From: Halpernia frigidisoli
Lineage (GTDB): Bacteria; Bacteroidota; Bacteroidia; Flavobacteriales; Weeksellaceae
DNA length: 64,000 nt
Assembly: GCF_900113805.1 (NCBI RefSeq)
Contig: NZ_FOQT01000002.1
Location: 558,001 to 622,000, forward strand
Direction of reading: 5' to 3'
Part shown: positions 51,909-61,962 of the stretch, in pieces
Position numbering within the stretch: the stretch's first letter is position 1
Layout: every line of letters begins with the position of its first letter
Notes under the pieces: generated by a model
Databases searched by the model: none
What the model was told of the DNA's origin: nothing
The model's input: the letters and a program-made list of their open reading frames with translations, nothing else
Program-made: the position numbers and the translations under genes

Positions 51909-52571
51909 ATGTTAGAAATCGCTTGCTTTGAAATCACTTCCGCAGAAATTGCCTTAAAATCGTCTGCAGGTAGAATCGAACTTTGCAAAGAAATTACACT
52001 TGGTGGATTAACCCCGGAAATTGAAGAATTTAAATTTCTAAAAGAAAAATATTTAAAACCAATTTATGTGATGATCCGTCCAAAAGGCGGCGGTTTTTTT
52101 TATGATGAAGATGAATTTTCTTTAATGATAAAAAGCATTGAATTATTTAAAAAATTTGGCGCAAATGGTTTTGTTTTCGGAATTTTAGATGAAAACAATG
52201 AAGTTGACCTTGAAAGAAATTCTTTCTTAGTTGAACTGGCGAAACCAATTCCATGCACATTTCACCGCGCTTTTGACAGAACAAAAAATTTAGAAAAATC
52301 CTGTGAAACATTGATTGAAATTGGATTTAAAACTATTCTTACTTCCGGTGGTGAAAAAACGGCTTTAGAAGGAAAAGAAAGTCTTAAAAATTTAATTGAA
52401 AAATATTCAGGTAAAATAAATATTCTGATTGGCGGAAATGTTCGTTCAGAAAATATTGAGGAAATTAAGATTTATACTAAAGGAACTCATTTTCATTCCT
52501 CAGCGATTCCAAGTTATGAACAGTTTGCAAATGATGAGGAAATCAGGAAAATGAAACGGTTTTCTGTTTAG
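51909..52571 (+). CDS. cutC: CutC family protein
   Basis: This 220-residue TIM-barrel protein belongs to the CutC family. Marks are the opening MLEIACFEITSAEIALKSSAG, quoted in part as LEIACFEITSAEIA, IELCKEITLGGLTP near 20-33, VMIRPKGGGFFY near 55-66, and TFHRAFDRTKN near 117-127. CutC was named for copper homeostasis, but its biochemical role is not settled. It lies 9 nt after the glycosylasparaginase gene, so the two are probably cotranscribed. Confidence 0.88.
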   Translation: MLEIACFEITSAEIALKSSAGRIELCKEITLGGLTPEIEEFKFLKEKYLKPIYVMIRPKGGGFFYDEDEFSLMIKSIELFKKFGANGFVFGILDENNEVDLERNSFLVELAKPIPCTFHRAFDRTKNLEKSCETLIEIGFKTILTSGGEKTALEGKESLKNLIEKYSGKINILIGGNVRSENIEEIKIYTKGTHFHSSAIPSYEQFANDEEIRKMKRFSV

Positions 52572-52584
52572 TCTAAATTTATAA

Positions 52585-52663
52585 TTTTGTCATTCTGACG
52601 AAGGAAGAATCTCAAAAAAAAAAGATTCTTCACTACGCTTTGCTCCGTTCAGAATGACAAAAC
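52585..52663. repeat. Long imperfect palindrome (REP-like)
   Basis: The left arm ttttgtcattctga (52586-52599) is complementary to tcagaatgacaaaa (52649-52662). A central hairpin agaatct/agattct (52606-52612 with 52623-52629) sits off-centre inside it. It lies between the convergent cutC and hom genes and can act as a terminator for both. This type of gtcattctga palindrome is common in Bacteroidota intergenic regions. Confidence 0.8.
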
Positions 52664-52677
52664 AAAATTTAAATATT

Positions 52678-53871
52678 TTAGCACAAATCAATCAAAACAA
52701 AAGAAATATCATCAGGATTTTCAGTTGAAATTTTCTTCAAATTTTTAAATGAAACTTTTCCGACGAAATAGGCTTCTTCTTTATTGCCATAAAATTCTTC
52801 AATTTCCTCAAAATCATTTTTAAAATAGTCGCTTTTTTCTACGGAATGTCTAAAAAGAACTTTCAGATGAAAATCTTCTGTCAAGCAAAAATCCTCATTC
52901 TGCTGAATTTTTTTATATTCATATCGATAATCATAACCCAAAGCAGAAATATCAGATAAAACCGCACTCGCCGTGGGGAAAGAACCTGCACCACGACCGG
53001 AAAAAAACTGTTTATCTGCAAAAGCAGTCTGAACTTTTACGCCATTAAAAACATCATTTACATTTGAAAAAGAACTGTTCGCGGAAATAAATTTTGGGAT
53101 TACCAAAGTAATTATTTCCTTTTCGTTTTTCTTATGCGCATAAACGAGTAATTTTATTTGCAGGTTTTTTTCTTTTGCATAAGCCAGTTCTAAACTTGAT
53201 AAATTCTGAATTCCGACGTTGAAAACATCTTTTGGTTCAGTAATGATCCCGAAAGAATGTGCCAATAAAATCTGTAATTTCGAGCGCGCATCAAAACCGC
53301 CCGTGTCTAAAATTGGATTGCTTTCGGCATAACCTTTTTCCTGCGCTTCCTTTAAAGCATCGGGAAAACTCATGTTTTCTTCGAAAATTTTCGTCAAGAT
53401 ATAATTGGTTGATCCGTTCACAATTCCCTCAATAGATTGTAAAAAATCATTATTATAATATTCTTCCAAATTTCTAATAATCGGAATACTACCGCAAACA
53501 GAGGCTTCATAAAGAAAAGAAACATTATGTTTTTTTTGAAGATCATAAATTTCCTGAAAATGTTCCGCGATCATTTTTTTATTTGCAGAAACCACAGATT
53601 TTCCTTTTTCCATCGCAATTTTTACGATTTCAAAAGCGGCTTCAGAATCATCAATTAATTCAACGACCGTATTGATTTCATCAACATTTAAAATATCAAA
53701 CTTATCATAAGTGAAATGTTCCGCTGAAATATTCCTTATTTTTTCCGGATGTTTTACTACGATTTTTTTTATGCTTGCGTCCAGATTTTTGGCTTGATGA
53801 AGCACTTCATACAAACCGCTTCCAACTACGCCGTAACCGAATAATCCTATAATTAATTTTTTCTTACTCAT
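52678..53871 (-). CDS. hom: Homoserine dehydrogenase
   Basis: This 397-residue enzyme reduces aspartate semialdehyde to homoserine. The dinucleotide loop is GYGVVGSGLYEVL near residues 12-24; KKMIAEHF near 97 and the substrate block GIVNGSTNYILTKIFEE near 148-164 are typical, with catalytic Lys region GYAESNPILDTGGFDARSK near 178-196. There is no fused aspartokinase domain and no C-terminal ACT signature is clear. It is last in the SAM-controlled operon metY-metX-hom, which ties homoserine supply to methionine demand. Confidence 0.92.
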   Translation of the reverse strand: MSKKKLIIGLFGYGVVGSGLYEVLHQAKNLDASIKKIVVKHPEKIRNISAEHFTYDKFDILNVDEINTVVELIDDSEAAFEIVKIAMEKGKSVVSANKKMIAEHFQEIYDLQKKHNVSFLYEASVCGSIPIIRNLEEYYNNDFLQSIEGIVNGSTNYILTKIFEENMSFPDALKEAQEKGYAESNPILDTGGFDARSKLQILLAHSFGIITEPKDVFNVGIQNLSSLELAYAKEKNLQIKLLVYAHKKNEKEIITLVIPKFISANSSFSNVNDVFNGVKVQTAFADKQFFSGRGAGSFPTASAVLSDISALGYDYRYEYKKIQQNEDFCLTEDFHLKVLFRHSVEKSDYFKNDFEEIEEFYGNKEEAYFVGKVSFKNLKKISTENPDDISFVLIDLC

Positions 53872-53882
53872 TTTTTATTTTT

Positions 53883-54836
53883 CTAATCTTCAACTTTTAA
53901 TTCTATAAAATAATTTTTTAAAACAGTTAAAATTTGTTTTGTTTCCAATAAAAAACCATCGTGTCCGTATAAAGATTTAATGATTTCTAACTTAGAATTT
54001 TTTATATTTTTTGCTAAATATTCCTGCTCAGAAATCGGAAAAAGAATGTCACTTTCAATTCCGATTACTAATGTTTTTGCCGTGATTTTAGACAAAGCAT
54101 TTTCAATGGAAATCCTATTTCTGCCGAGATTATTACTGTCCATTGATTTTGATAAGATCCAATAACTTTCCTTGGTAAATCTTTTTCTTAATTTTTCACC
54201 CTGGTATTTTTGATAAGTGGCCGCACGAAAATTTTCTAATTTTTCTTCATTATCTTCCTGCGTTTTATCGAAAGTTTCATAATTTCTATAAGACAGTAAT
54301 GCAATTGCACGCGCTGCTTCGATGCCATTTTCGCCAGAATTTAATGCCATTCTTTGCGCTTCGTTAAAAGCAATTCCCCACGGCGAATGTTTCGCATTTG
54401 TAGCAATTACCGTCAGATTACTTATAAAATCCGGGTTTGTAACTGCCCATTCCAAAGCCTGCATTCCGCCGAGTGAACCGCCAATCAAAAAATCAATACT
54501 TGAAATATTTAAAAAATCTGCTAATTTCTGATGCATTTCTATCATATCCCGAATCGAAATAAGCGGTAGTTTTTCTTCAGATTTGAAAGAAGTACCATAA
54601 CATGAACCTAAAATATTAGCGCAAACAATGGTGTATTTATCTGAATTAAATAAATCATTTTCCCCAAATAAGCCATTCCACCAATCTTCAACATCTGAGT
54701 TTGCCGTTAAAGCATGACAAACCCAAACCACTTTTTTTGAAGGTGAAAAATCCCCAAAAACCTGGTAAGCAATATTTATATCAGAGATTTCTGAACCAGA
54801 TTCTAAAGTAAAATCTTCTGTTTTAAAATGTTTCAA
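53883..54836 (-). CDS. metX: Homoserine O-acetyltransferase (MetX-type)
   Basis: This 317-residue alpha/beta-hydrolase-fold enzyme activates homoserine for sulfhydrylation. The nucleophile elbow is GGSLGGMQALEWA (Ser in GSLG), the acid lies in VIGIESDILFP, and the catalytic His in GHDGFLLE. ANILGSCYGTSF is the family substrate block. The start is TTG at 54836 (reads LKHFKTEDF with initiator Met), because no nearby ATG precedes the fold; it begins 17 nt after metY. Acetyl rather than succinyl donor is inferred from family. Confidence 0.9.
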   Translation of the reverse strand: MKHFKTEDFTLESGSEISDINIAYQVFGDFSPSKKVVWVCHALTANSDVEDWWNGLFGENDLFNSDKYTIVCANILGSCYGTSFKSEEKLPLISIRDMIEMHQKLADFLNISSIDFLIGGSLGGMQALEWAVTNPDFISNLTVIATNAKHSPWGIAFNEAQRMALNSGENGIEAARAIALLSYRNYETFDKTQEDNEEKLENFRAATYQKYQGEKLRKRFTKESYWILSKSMDSNNLGRNRISIENALSKITAKTLVIGIESDILFPISEQEYLAKNIKNSKLEIIKSLYGHDGFLLETKQILTVLKNYFIELKVED

Positions 54837-54853
54837 ATCTTTTTTTTATTTAT

Positions 54854-56152
<1,299 letters not shown>

Positions 56153-56213
56153 TTAAATATTTTTATTTTAAATTTTTTGCAACTTATCCTTTGAAAAGTT
56201 TTACCGTTAGAGC

Positions 56214-56250
56214 ATAAAAAAAACTCTTTCGATAAAATCAAAAGAGTTTA
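56214..56250 (-). terminator. Riboswitch-controlled terminator of the met operon
   Basis: A 9-bp stem (aaactcttt 56221-56229 with aaagagttt 56241-56249) followed on the minus strand by a T run, between the SAM riboswitch and metY; the expression platform. Confidence 0.85.
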
Positions 56251-56283
56251 ATATAAATATTGTGATATTTTATATTTCTGTTT

Positions 56284-56392
56284 CTGACTTATCTTGCCCG
56301 CTAATGCGAGTTGAATGTAGCACCTTATTTATTTCTAAACAGGTTGCTAAAGTTTCATCGGGTCAATTCCCTCCACTTTTCTGAATAAGTTG
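56284..56392 (-). ncRNA. SAM-I (S-box) riboswitch
   Basis: On the minus strand the leader shows the S-box core in order: P1 strand ACTTATTCAG, AAAGTGGAGGGAATTGACCC, GATGAAAC, GCAACC, an apical arm, AGGTGCTAC, a P4 stem CTCGCATTAGCGGGC-like, and the closing AAGATAAGT. These are the conserved kink-turn, pseudoknot and ligand-site segments of SAM-I. It controls metY-metX-hom through the terminator downstream. Confidence 0.95.
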
Positions 56393-56421
56393 CGATGTTT
56401 TAAAGAACGTAATTTCTTCTG

Positions 56422-56452
56422 CAAAGATAGAAATGTTTTTTTATTCTGCAAA
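56422..56452 (-). promoter_or_regulatory. Promoter of the met operon
   Basis: Minus-strand TTTG (56449-56452), 19 nt spacing, then TATCTTTG (56422-56429): an ideal Bacteroidota promoter, placed about 30 nt before the riboswitch. Confidence 0.8.
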
Positions 56453-56556
56453 TTTTAAAAAATAATTCTCACAGATTTTGTAGATAACGCAGATTTTCAA
56501 AATATAATTTTCTAAATTTTCCAAATTATATTGGCACTTGATTTTGCTCAAAAGTT

Positions 56557-56638
56557 GCGCCCCGACCTGAGTGGAGCTCTTTTTTGTGGAGCGCAGCGGA
56601 ACAAAAAAAGCGGGAACGGAGGGCGGAAAAAGGCGCCC
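56557..56638 (+). repeat. Structured intergenic repeat, copy 3
   Basis: Outer stem GCGC (56557-56560) with GCGC (56633-56636). Second stem CCGACCT with AGGGCGG: compared with copies 1 and 2 one T-A pair became C-G. GAGTGGA and GGGAACGG are unchanged. The apical hairpin is a T-run/A-run stem with a GC-rich tip. It lies between the met operon promoter and the amidinotransferase-fold gene. Confidence 0.82.
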
Positions 56639-56647
56639 AAAAAAAAA

Positions 56648-57562
56648 CTATTCTCTCACCAAAGGCAATGTAGAACAGCGTAAAAGCCCGCCCATCTTAG
56701 AAATTTCGCGGTAAGGAATTTCTTCTACGGTCATTCCCCACTCATTTCTTAGGTGGTCATTTAATCTTTTAAAACTTTTATCTGAGACAATTACTTCGTT
56801 TGAAATGGAGAAAATATTAGGAAACATCTCAAACATTTCTTCGTCTGTAACATGAAAACAGTTTTCTTCCCCAAAAATATCAATGATCAACTGGTAGTCA
56901 CTCTCATCAACAAAACCATTCTTATAAATGATGCATTTATCTTTACCAACAGGGTTAAAAGTGCAGTCTAAATGTAAAATGCCAACGAAGGGATCCTGGT
57001 CATTTTTTTTCAGTTCAAAATCTAAAATTCTTTTTTTTGGAAAATATTCTTTTAAAATTTCAATAGCATATTGATTGGTTCTGGCTGTTTTAAAATTACG
57101 GTAATCTTCGCTGTAACACGTTCCGATGAATATAAAATCATTCCAGACTATAACGTCGCCGCCTTCTATATGCGCAGTTTCCGGAAGATTGATGATATCG
57201 CGCCATTTTACTTTTTCAAAAATTTTTCTGTAGGCTTCCTGTTCGTCCGCACGGTCGTGAATGACGTTTGAAATGATCATTTTGTCCTCTATCACGAAAG
57301 CTACATCTCTGGCAAAAACCTGATTATAATCGTGAATTACATTTGGACGAAAAACTTCTACATCATATTTTTTTAAAATATTCTCAAAAGCGGTCATTTC
57401 CGAAGTAATGTCAGTTTCGCTTGGGTAATTGCCGTTTTCAAGGGTGTTATATGATTTTGCATCGTAACTTTGGGCTAAAGTTGGGGTTCCACCCATTGAA
57501 GTTGGTTGTCCCAAAACCACAGACCTTAATTTCCCGGTTTCGTTTTTAATGTTGAGTTTCAT
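56648..57562 (-). CDS. Amidinotransferase-fold hydrolase (arginine deiminase/DDAH-like)
   Basis: This 304-residue protein has the guanidino-modifying fold: FRPNVIHDYNQVFARDVAFV near residues 86-105 (substrate Asp), HIEGGDVIVWND near 141-152, a catalytic-type HLDCTFNPVG near 202-211 and the C-terminal nucleophile region MGGLLRCSTLPLVRE. It resembles dimethylarginine dimethylaminohydrolase and arginine deiminase families more than CtlX. The substrate (arginine, methylarginine, other guanidine) is not settled. It stands alone between two copies of the structured repeat. Confidence 0.8.
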   Translation of the reverse strand: MKLNIKNETGKLRSVVLGQPTSMGGTPTLAQSYDAKSYNTLENGNYPSETDITSEMTAFENILKKYDVEVFRPNVIHDYNQVFARDVAFVIEDKMIISNVIHDRADEQEAYRKIFEKVKWRDIINLPETAHIEGGDVIVWNDFIFIGTCYSEDYRNFKTARTNQYAIEILKEYFPKKRILDFELKKNDQDPFVGILHLDCTFNPVGKDKCIIYKNGFVDESDYQLIIDIFGEENCFHVTDEEMFEMFPNIFSISNEVIVSDKSFKRLNDHLRNEWGMTVEEIPYREISKMGGLLRCSTLPLVRE

Positions 57563-57860
57563 GTTTAGATTCTTATAATTTTAAAGGTCAAATTTTATCG
57601 ATAAAGTTTTTTAATATGATTTTACAAAAAATCTCAAAGCGATTTTATTAGTTGACAATTACACAAATATAAGTAAAAGAAGCAAGAAGAAAAAAACAAG
57701 AATGATAATCCAAAATTTTACTTAGACTAAAATTTTATAATTTTTTTAAAAATCTTTTTCTCGCTAATTAGCTCAAAATTGCACAATGGTTTGAAAGAAA
57801 AATATTATAAAAATGAAATATAGTTGAATTTATAAAATGATCTACTTTTACGCAAAATCT

Positions 57861-57975
57861 GCGCCCCGGCTTGAGTGGAACTCTTTTTGGCATTGCGGTA
57901 TTTACCTATACTTTTAATAAAAAATCTTCGACAGCAATGGCAAAAAAGTCGGAACGGAAGACGGAAATGTGCGCC
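57861..57975 (+). repeat. Structured intergenic repeat, copy 4 (longest)
   Basis: Outer stem GCGC (57861-57864) with GCGC (57971-57974). Second stem CCGGCTT with AAGACGG: the A-G mismatch of other copies is here G-A. GAGTGGA is kept and GGGAACGG is CGGAACGG. The apical hairpin is much longer (ACTCTTTTTGGCATTGC with GCAATGGCAAAAAAGT), with about 33 unpaired nt inside. Confidence 0.8.
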
Positions 57976-58020
57976 AAAATCAAATTACATAACATTTAAA
58001 AATGCTAAAAAATTGAAAAA

Positions 58021-58056
58021 AAAAATCCCTTTTAAAAATTTTAAAAGGGATTTTTA
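58021..58056 (-). terminator. Rho-independent terminator of gltA
   Basis: A 17-bp perfect stem (core aaaaatccctttt) with a 1-nt centre lies 17 nt after the gltA stop; on the minus strand a T run follows. Confidence 0.88.
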
Positions 58057-58072
58057 TAATATTTTAAGATAA

Positions 58073-59359
58073 TTATCTTTGATTCATTTCCATGTAATCA
58101 CGTGGTGTTGCACCTTGGTAAACCTGACGCGGACGCCCGATTGGATCATTGTGTAAACGCATTTCTTTCCATTGAGAAATCCAGCCTGGAAGTCTACCTA
58201 AAGCGAACATTACGGTAAACATTTCTGTAGGGATTCCTAATGCGCGGTAAATAATTCCGGAATAAAAATCAACATTTGGATAAAGTTTTCTTTCGATGAA
58301 ATATTCATCTTCCAACGCCACTTTTTCCAGTTGTCTTGCAATATCCAAAGCTTTGTCTTCAATTCCTAAAGCCTCAAAAATATCATCAGCTGCTTTTTTA
58401 ATGATTTTTGCTCTTGGATCAAAGTTTTTATAAACCCTGTGTCCGAAGCCCATTAAACGGAAGTTATCTTCCTTATTTTTGGCTTTATCAACATATTTTG
58501 CAACATCGCCTCCATCTTTTTCGATCATTTCCAACATTTCGATAACTGCCTGATTTGCGCCACCATGAAGTGGGCCCCAAAGTGCGCCGATACCGGCAGA
58601 AACAGAAGCGAATAAGCCTGTGTGCGCAGAACCAACCATTCTCACAGTTGATGTAGAGCAGTTTTGCTCATGATCTGCGTGAAGAATTAATAATTTATCT
58701 AACGCATTTACAACGGTAGGATCAAGTTCAAACTCTTTGTTTGGAACACGGAAAACCATTTTGTAAAAGTTTTCTACGTAATTTAAGCTGTTGTCACCAT
58801 GGTTAATTGGTAAACCCATTTTCTTTCTATAAGTCCAGGCACAAAGATGGGAGAATTTCGCAATAAGCATTTCTGCTGCGTGATCCAGATCTTCTTTTGA
58901 ACTTACATCTACAGATTTAGGATTAAATGCCGTTAAAGCGGACGTTAAGGAAGACAAAACACCCATTGGATGCGCTGATCTTGGAAAAACATCTACCAAC
59001 CTTTTCATCTCATCTGCAACGAAATTATATTTTTTAATGCCGTTTTCAAAAGTACTAAACTGGTCTTTATTAGGTAAATTTCCGTGTAACAACAAATACA
59101 TCACTTCAGAAAAATTTGATTTTTCTGCGATTTGCTCAATTGGGTAACCGCGGTAGAATAATTCACCTTTGTCACCGTCTAAATAAGTGATCTCACTAAT
59201 TGTAGCTCCTGTATTTTTGTAACCTAAATCTAAAGTAATTAAACCGGTTTGATCTCTTAATTTCGAAATATCAATACCTCGATCTCCCAAAGTGCTTTCC
59301 ACAATAGGATATTCGAATGATTTTCCGTCGTAATTAAGTGTAACTTTATTATCTGACAT
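58073..59359 (-). CDS. gltA: Citrate synthase
   Basis: This 428-residue enzyme condenses oxaloacetate and acetyl-CoA, the entry step of the citric acid cycle. It is of the hexameric Gram-negative type. Marks are YLDGDKGELFYRGYPIEQIA near residues 60-79, LHADHEQNCSTSTVR near 231-245 with the first catalytic His, LWGPLHGGANQAV near 262-274 with the second, GFGHRVYKNFDPRA near 309-322 and the catalytic Asp in YPNVDFYSGI near 366-375. It lies 83 nt downstream of eno on the same strand. Confidence 0.95.
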   Translation of the reverse strand: MSDNKVTLNYDGKSFEYPIVESTLGDRGIDISKLRDQTGLITLDLGYKNTGATISEITYLDGDKGELFYRGYPIEQIAEKSNFSEVMYLLLHGNLPNKDQFSTFENGIKKYNFVADEMKRLVDVFPRSAHPMGVLSSLTSALTAFNPKSVDVSSKEDLDHAAEMLIAKFSHLCAWTYRKKMGLPINHGDNSLNYVENFYKMVFRVPNKEFELDPTVVNALDKLLILHADHEQNCSTSTVRMVGSAHTGLFASVSAGIGALWGPLHGGANQAVIEMLEMIEKDGGDVAKYVDKAKNKEDNFRLMGFGHRVYKNFDPRAKIIKKAADDIFEALGIEDKALDIARQLEKVALEDEYFIERKLYPNVDFYSGIIYRALGIPTEMFTVMFALGRLPGWISQWKEMRLHNDPIGRPRQVYQGATPRDYMEMNQR

Positions 59360-59442
59360 ATAATTTAAATATTTTTATAAATTTAAGTAAAAATGAATTA
59401 TTAAACAAAATTGAGACAATGATTATCGATGATTTTTATCAA

Positions 59443-60735
59443 TTATCGTGTTATCTTAAATGCATTAAGTCCCGGAAATACCGCTGTATCGCCCAATGCT
59501 TCTTCAATTCTCAATAATTGATTGTATTTTGCCATACGATCTGAACGGGAAGCTGAACCGGTTTTAATTTGGCCGCAATTCATTGCTACGGCAAGATCTG
59601 CAATTGTAGAATCTTCAGTTTCACCTGATCTGTGTGACATTACTGTCGTGTATTTATTATTTTGAGCCATTTGAACGGCTGCCATTGTTTCTGATAAAGT
59701 CCCAATTTGGTTTACTTTAATTAAGATAGAATTAGCAGTTTCATTTTTAATTCCTTTCGCCAGAATTTCTGTATTGGTTACAAATAAATCGTCACCAACG
59801 ATCTGCACAGTTTTTCCTAAACGATCTGTTAATAATTTCCAACCTTCCCAATCGTTTTCATCCATTCCGTCTTCAATAGAAATGATTGGATATTTTGAGG
59901 CTAGTTCTGCTAAATAATCAACTTGCTCTGCACTTGTTCTGACAGCTCCATTTTCCCCTTCAAATTTTCTGTAATCGTATTTTCCATCTACATAAAATTC
60001 CGATGCCGCAGAATCTAAAGCGAACATAATATCGTCGCCGGCTTTGTAACCAGCATTTGCGATTGCCTGCGTTAGAGTATCCAAAGCGTCTTCCGTTCCT
60101 TCAAATGTTGGCGCAAAACCACCTTCATCGCCAACTGCAGTCGATAAACCTCTCTTTTTTAAGATTGCTTTTAACTCATGAAAAATCTCCGTTCCCTTTT
60201 GCAAAGCGTGAGAAAATGAATCTGCTTTCACAGGCATTACCATAAATTCCTGAAAAGCAATAGGCGCGTCAGAATGTGAACCGCCATTAATAACGTTCAT
60301 CATTGGAACTGGAAGTGTATTTGCATTTACACCACCAATATATTTATACAAAGGAATTTTTAAATCTAAAGCCGCTGCTTTCGCAACTGCCAAGGAAACA
60401 CCCAAAATAGCATTTGCTCCAAGATTGGCTTTATTAGGAGTTCCGTCTAATTCGATCATTAATTTATCAATGTAATTTTGCTCAAAAACAGAAATTCCAA
60501 TTATTTCTGGAGCGATAATTTCTCGTACATTTTCTACGGCTTTCAAAACGCCTTTTCCTCCGAATTCTTTTGCATTATCCCGCAATTCTACGGCTTCATG
60601 TTCGCCGGTGGAAGCACCAGATGGAACAGCAGCTCTTCCCATAGAACCGTTTTCGGTAAAAACATCTACTTCTATGGTTGGATTTCCGCGGGAATCTAAA
60701 ATTTGACGTGCTTCAATGTAAGAAATGTAACTCAT
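59443..60735 (-). CDS. eno: Enolase
   Basis: This 430-residue enzyme interconverts 2-phosphoglycerate and phosphoenolpyruvate. Marks are [17 protein letters not shown] near residues 9-25, [17 protein letters not shown] near 37-53, [19 protein letters not shown] near 152-170, the metal ligands in [11 protein letters not shown] and [23 protein letters not shown] near 313-321, and the signature [14 protein letters not shown] near 337-350. Standard length. A -7 element lies 42 nt upstream of the start. Confidence 0.96.
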   Translation of the reverse strand: MSYISYIEARQILDSRGNPTIEVDVFTENGSMGRAAVPSGASTGEHEAVELRDNAKEFGGKGVLKAVENVREIIAPEIIGISVFEQNYIDKLMIELDGTPNKANLGANAILGVSLAVAKAAALDLKIPLYKYIGGVNANTLPVPMMNVINGGSHSDAPIAFQEFMVMPVKADSFSHALQKGTEIFHELKAILKKRGLSTAVGDEGGFAPTFEGTEDALDTLTQAIANAGYKAGDDIMFALDSAASEFYVDGKYDYRKFEGENGAVRTSAEQVDYLAELASKYPIISIEDGMDENDWEGWKLLTDRLGKTVQIVGDDLFVTNTEILAKGIKNETANSILIKVNQIGTLSETMAAVQMAQNNKYTTVMSHRSGETEDSTIADLAVAMNCGQIKTGSASRSDRMAKYNQLLRIEEALGDTAVFPGLNAFKITR

Positions 60736-60776
60736 GATTTAATATTGATTAATCGATTTATAAATTATATGAATAA

Positions 60777-60784
60777 CAAATTTA
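60777..60784 (-). promoter_or_regulatory. Probable -7 element for eno
   Basis: Minus-strand TAAATTTG, about 42 nt before the eno ATG, fits the Bacteroidota -7 consensus; the -33 is not clear. Confidence 0.5.
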
Positions 60785-60915
60785 CGGAAAATTTGGGGGA
60801 AATTAAAAATATGTCATTTAAAACCGTCGCATTAACCCAACAATATTTAAGATTAAATAGATTGAGACAACACTAATTAGTAATAATATATTAACTTTAA
60901 CGTAAATAAAACATT

Positions 60916-61278
60916 ATGAAAAAAACGCTTTTAGTTGCTTCGATTCTTGGATTAAGTTTAATCGCCTGTAAAAAAGAAAATAACAGTACAACTCCAGCTG
61001 CTGACCCAGAATTGAATTCTTTAAAAATGGATGAAAGTAGAAGCTATACTTATCTGGCGTCAAATAGCGACCGCGTAAATCTTAGTTTTCAAAATGCAGG
61101 AGGTAGCCATACTATTACTATTAAAGCAAATAATATGAAATATGTATTAGACAAAAAAGATGGTGATCAGGATTCTGAAGTGTATGAAAGAAATGGCGTG
61201 CAGGCGAAAATAAAGAAAGACTCATTAATTATCACGCAGGATGATAATGTGATACCTTTAGTTCTAGAGAAATATTAA
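60916..61278 (+). CDS. Small lipoprotein, possibly MliC-like
   Basis: This 120-residue protein has a lipoprotein signal ending LSLIAC (Cys18), then a Lys/Asn/Thr linker and a domain of about 80 residues rich in beta-strands: SRSYTYLASNSDRVNLSF, TITIKANNMKYVLDKK, VYERNGVQAKIKKDSLII. The pattern recalls membrane-bound lysozyme inhibitors (MliC), but the Cys pair and the key Ser/Lys motif of that family are not evident, so the match is weak. It is a single gene that converges on rplQ across a shared terminator. Confidence 0.65.
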   Translation: MKKTLLVASILGLSLIACKKENNSTTPAADPELNSLKMDESRSYTYLASNSDRVNLSFQNAGGSHTITIKANNMKYVLDKKDGDQDSEVYERNGVQAKIKKDSLIITQDDNVIPLVLEKY

Positions 61279-61335
61279 TTGAAAATTTCTCAATTATTTA
61301 GATAAAGTAATTACTAGATATTAAACTTTTAACAA

Positions 61336-61371
61336 AAAAAATCCGTCCCAAATAAAAAGGGACGGATTTTA
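61336..61371. terminator. Rho-independent terminator between lipoprotein gene and rplQ
   Basis: A 12-bp stem (aaaatccgtccc with gggacggatttt) and a 9-nt loop, with an A run before it that acts as T run for the minus-strand alpha operon. Confidence 0.9.
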
Positions 61372-61392
61372 TATTTAAAAATCTTTTGGAAT

Positions 61393-61956
61393 TTATTCCG
61401 CAGATTTTTCTTCTGTTGTTGTATCTGCTTCAGGAGCTTTTACTTCTTCTACTTCAGCAACTGGTGCTTCAGTTTCTTCAGTTTTAGCTTCTACTTTTGC
61501 ATCAGCAAGAATTGCAACTGGCTCAACTTTTTTAGCTTTTGAAGTTGCTCTACTTCTTCTGGTAGTTTTCTTCTCAGCCTCGTTAGGATTATAGATGTCG
61601 TTGAAATCAACTAATTCTATCATCGCCATATCTGCCGCATCACCTAATCTGAAACCAGTTTTGATGATTCTTGTATAACCTCCAGGTCTGTCAGCAATTT
61701 TCGGTGCTACAGTTTTGAAAAGTTCTGTAACTGATTCTTTACTTTGTAGGTAAGAGAAAACTGTACGTCTGTTGTGCGTTGTGTCATCTTTACTTTTAGT
61801 AAGAATTGGTTCAATATATACTCTCAAAGCTTTCGCTTTTGCTACTGTTGTATTAATTCTTTTATGCTCAATAAGAGAACAAGCCATATTAGAAAGCATT
61901 GCGCTTCTGTGCGAAGTAGTTCTTCCTAAATGATTAAATTTTTTACCGTGTCTCAT
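61393..61956 (-). CDS. rplQ: Ribosomal protein L17 with acidic C-terminal extension
   Basis: This 187-residue protein is 50S protein L17. The L17 domain (about residues 1-115) begins [20 protein letters not shown] and has [17 protein letters not shown] and [20 protein letters not shown]. After it comes a basic stretch ([13 protein letters not shown]) and then an Ala/Glu/Val-rich tail of about 50 residues, so the protein is much longer than E. coli L17. Such tails are usual in Bacteroidota. It is the last gene of the alpha operon, 6 nt after rpoA. Confidence 0.95.
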   Translation of the reverse strand: MRHGKKFNHLGRTTSHRSAMLSNMACSLIEHKRINTTVAKAKALRVYIEPILTKSKDDTTHNRRTVFSYLQSKESVTELFKTVAPKIADRPGGYTRIIKTGFRLGDAADMAMIELVDFNDIYNPNEAEKKTTRRSRATSKAKKVEPVAILADAKVEAKTEETEAPVAEVEEVKAPEADTTTEEKSAE

Positions 61957-61962
61957 TGTTAT

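Larger units (their letters stand above)
57563..58072. other. 510-nt intergenic region with repeat copy 4
   Basis: Very AT-rich at 57640-57850, where nothing was recognised. It then holds copy 4 of the structured repeat (57861-57975) and the gltA terminator (58021-58056). A short plus-strand frame over the repeat (57875-58072) is not supported as a gene. Confidence 0.5.

Noticed and set aside
57875-58072. 65-residue plus-strand frame
   Set aside because: It covers repeat copy 4 and the gltA terminator; low-complexity, Lys-rich product.
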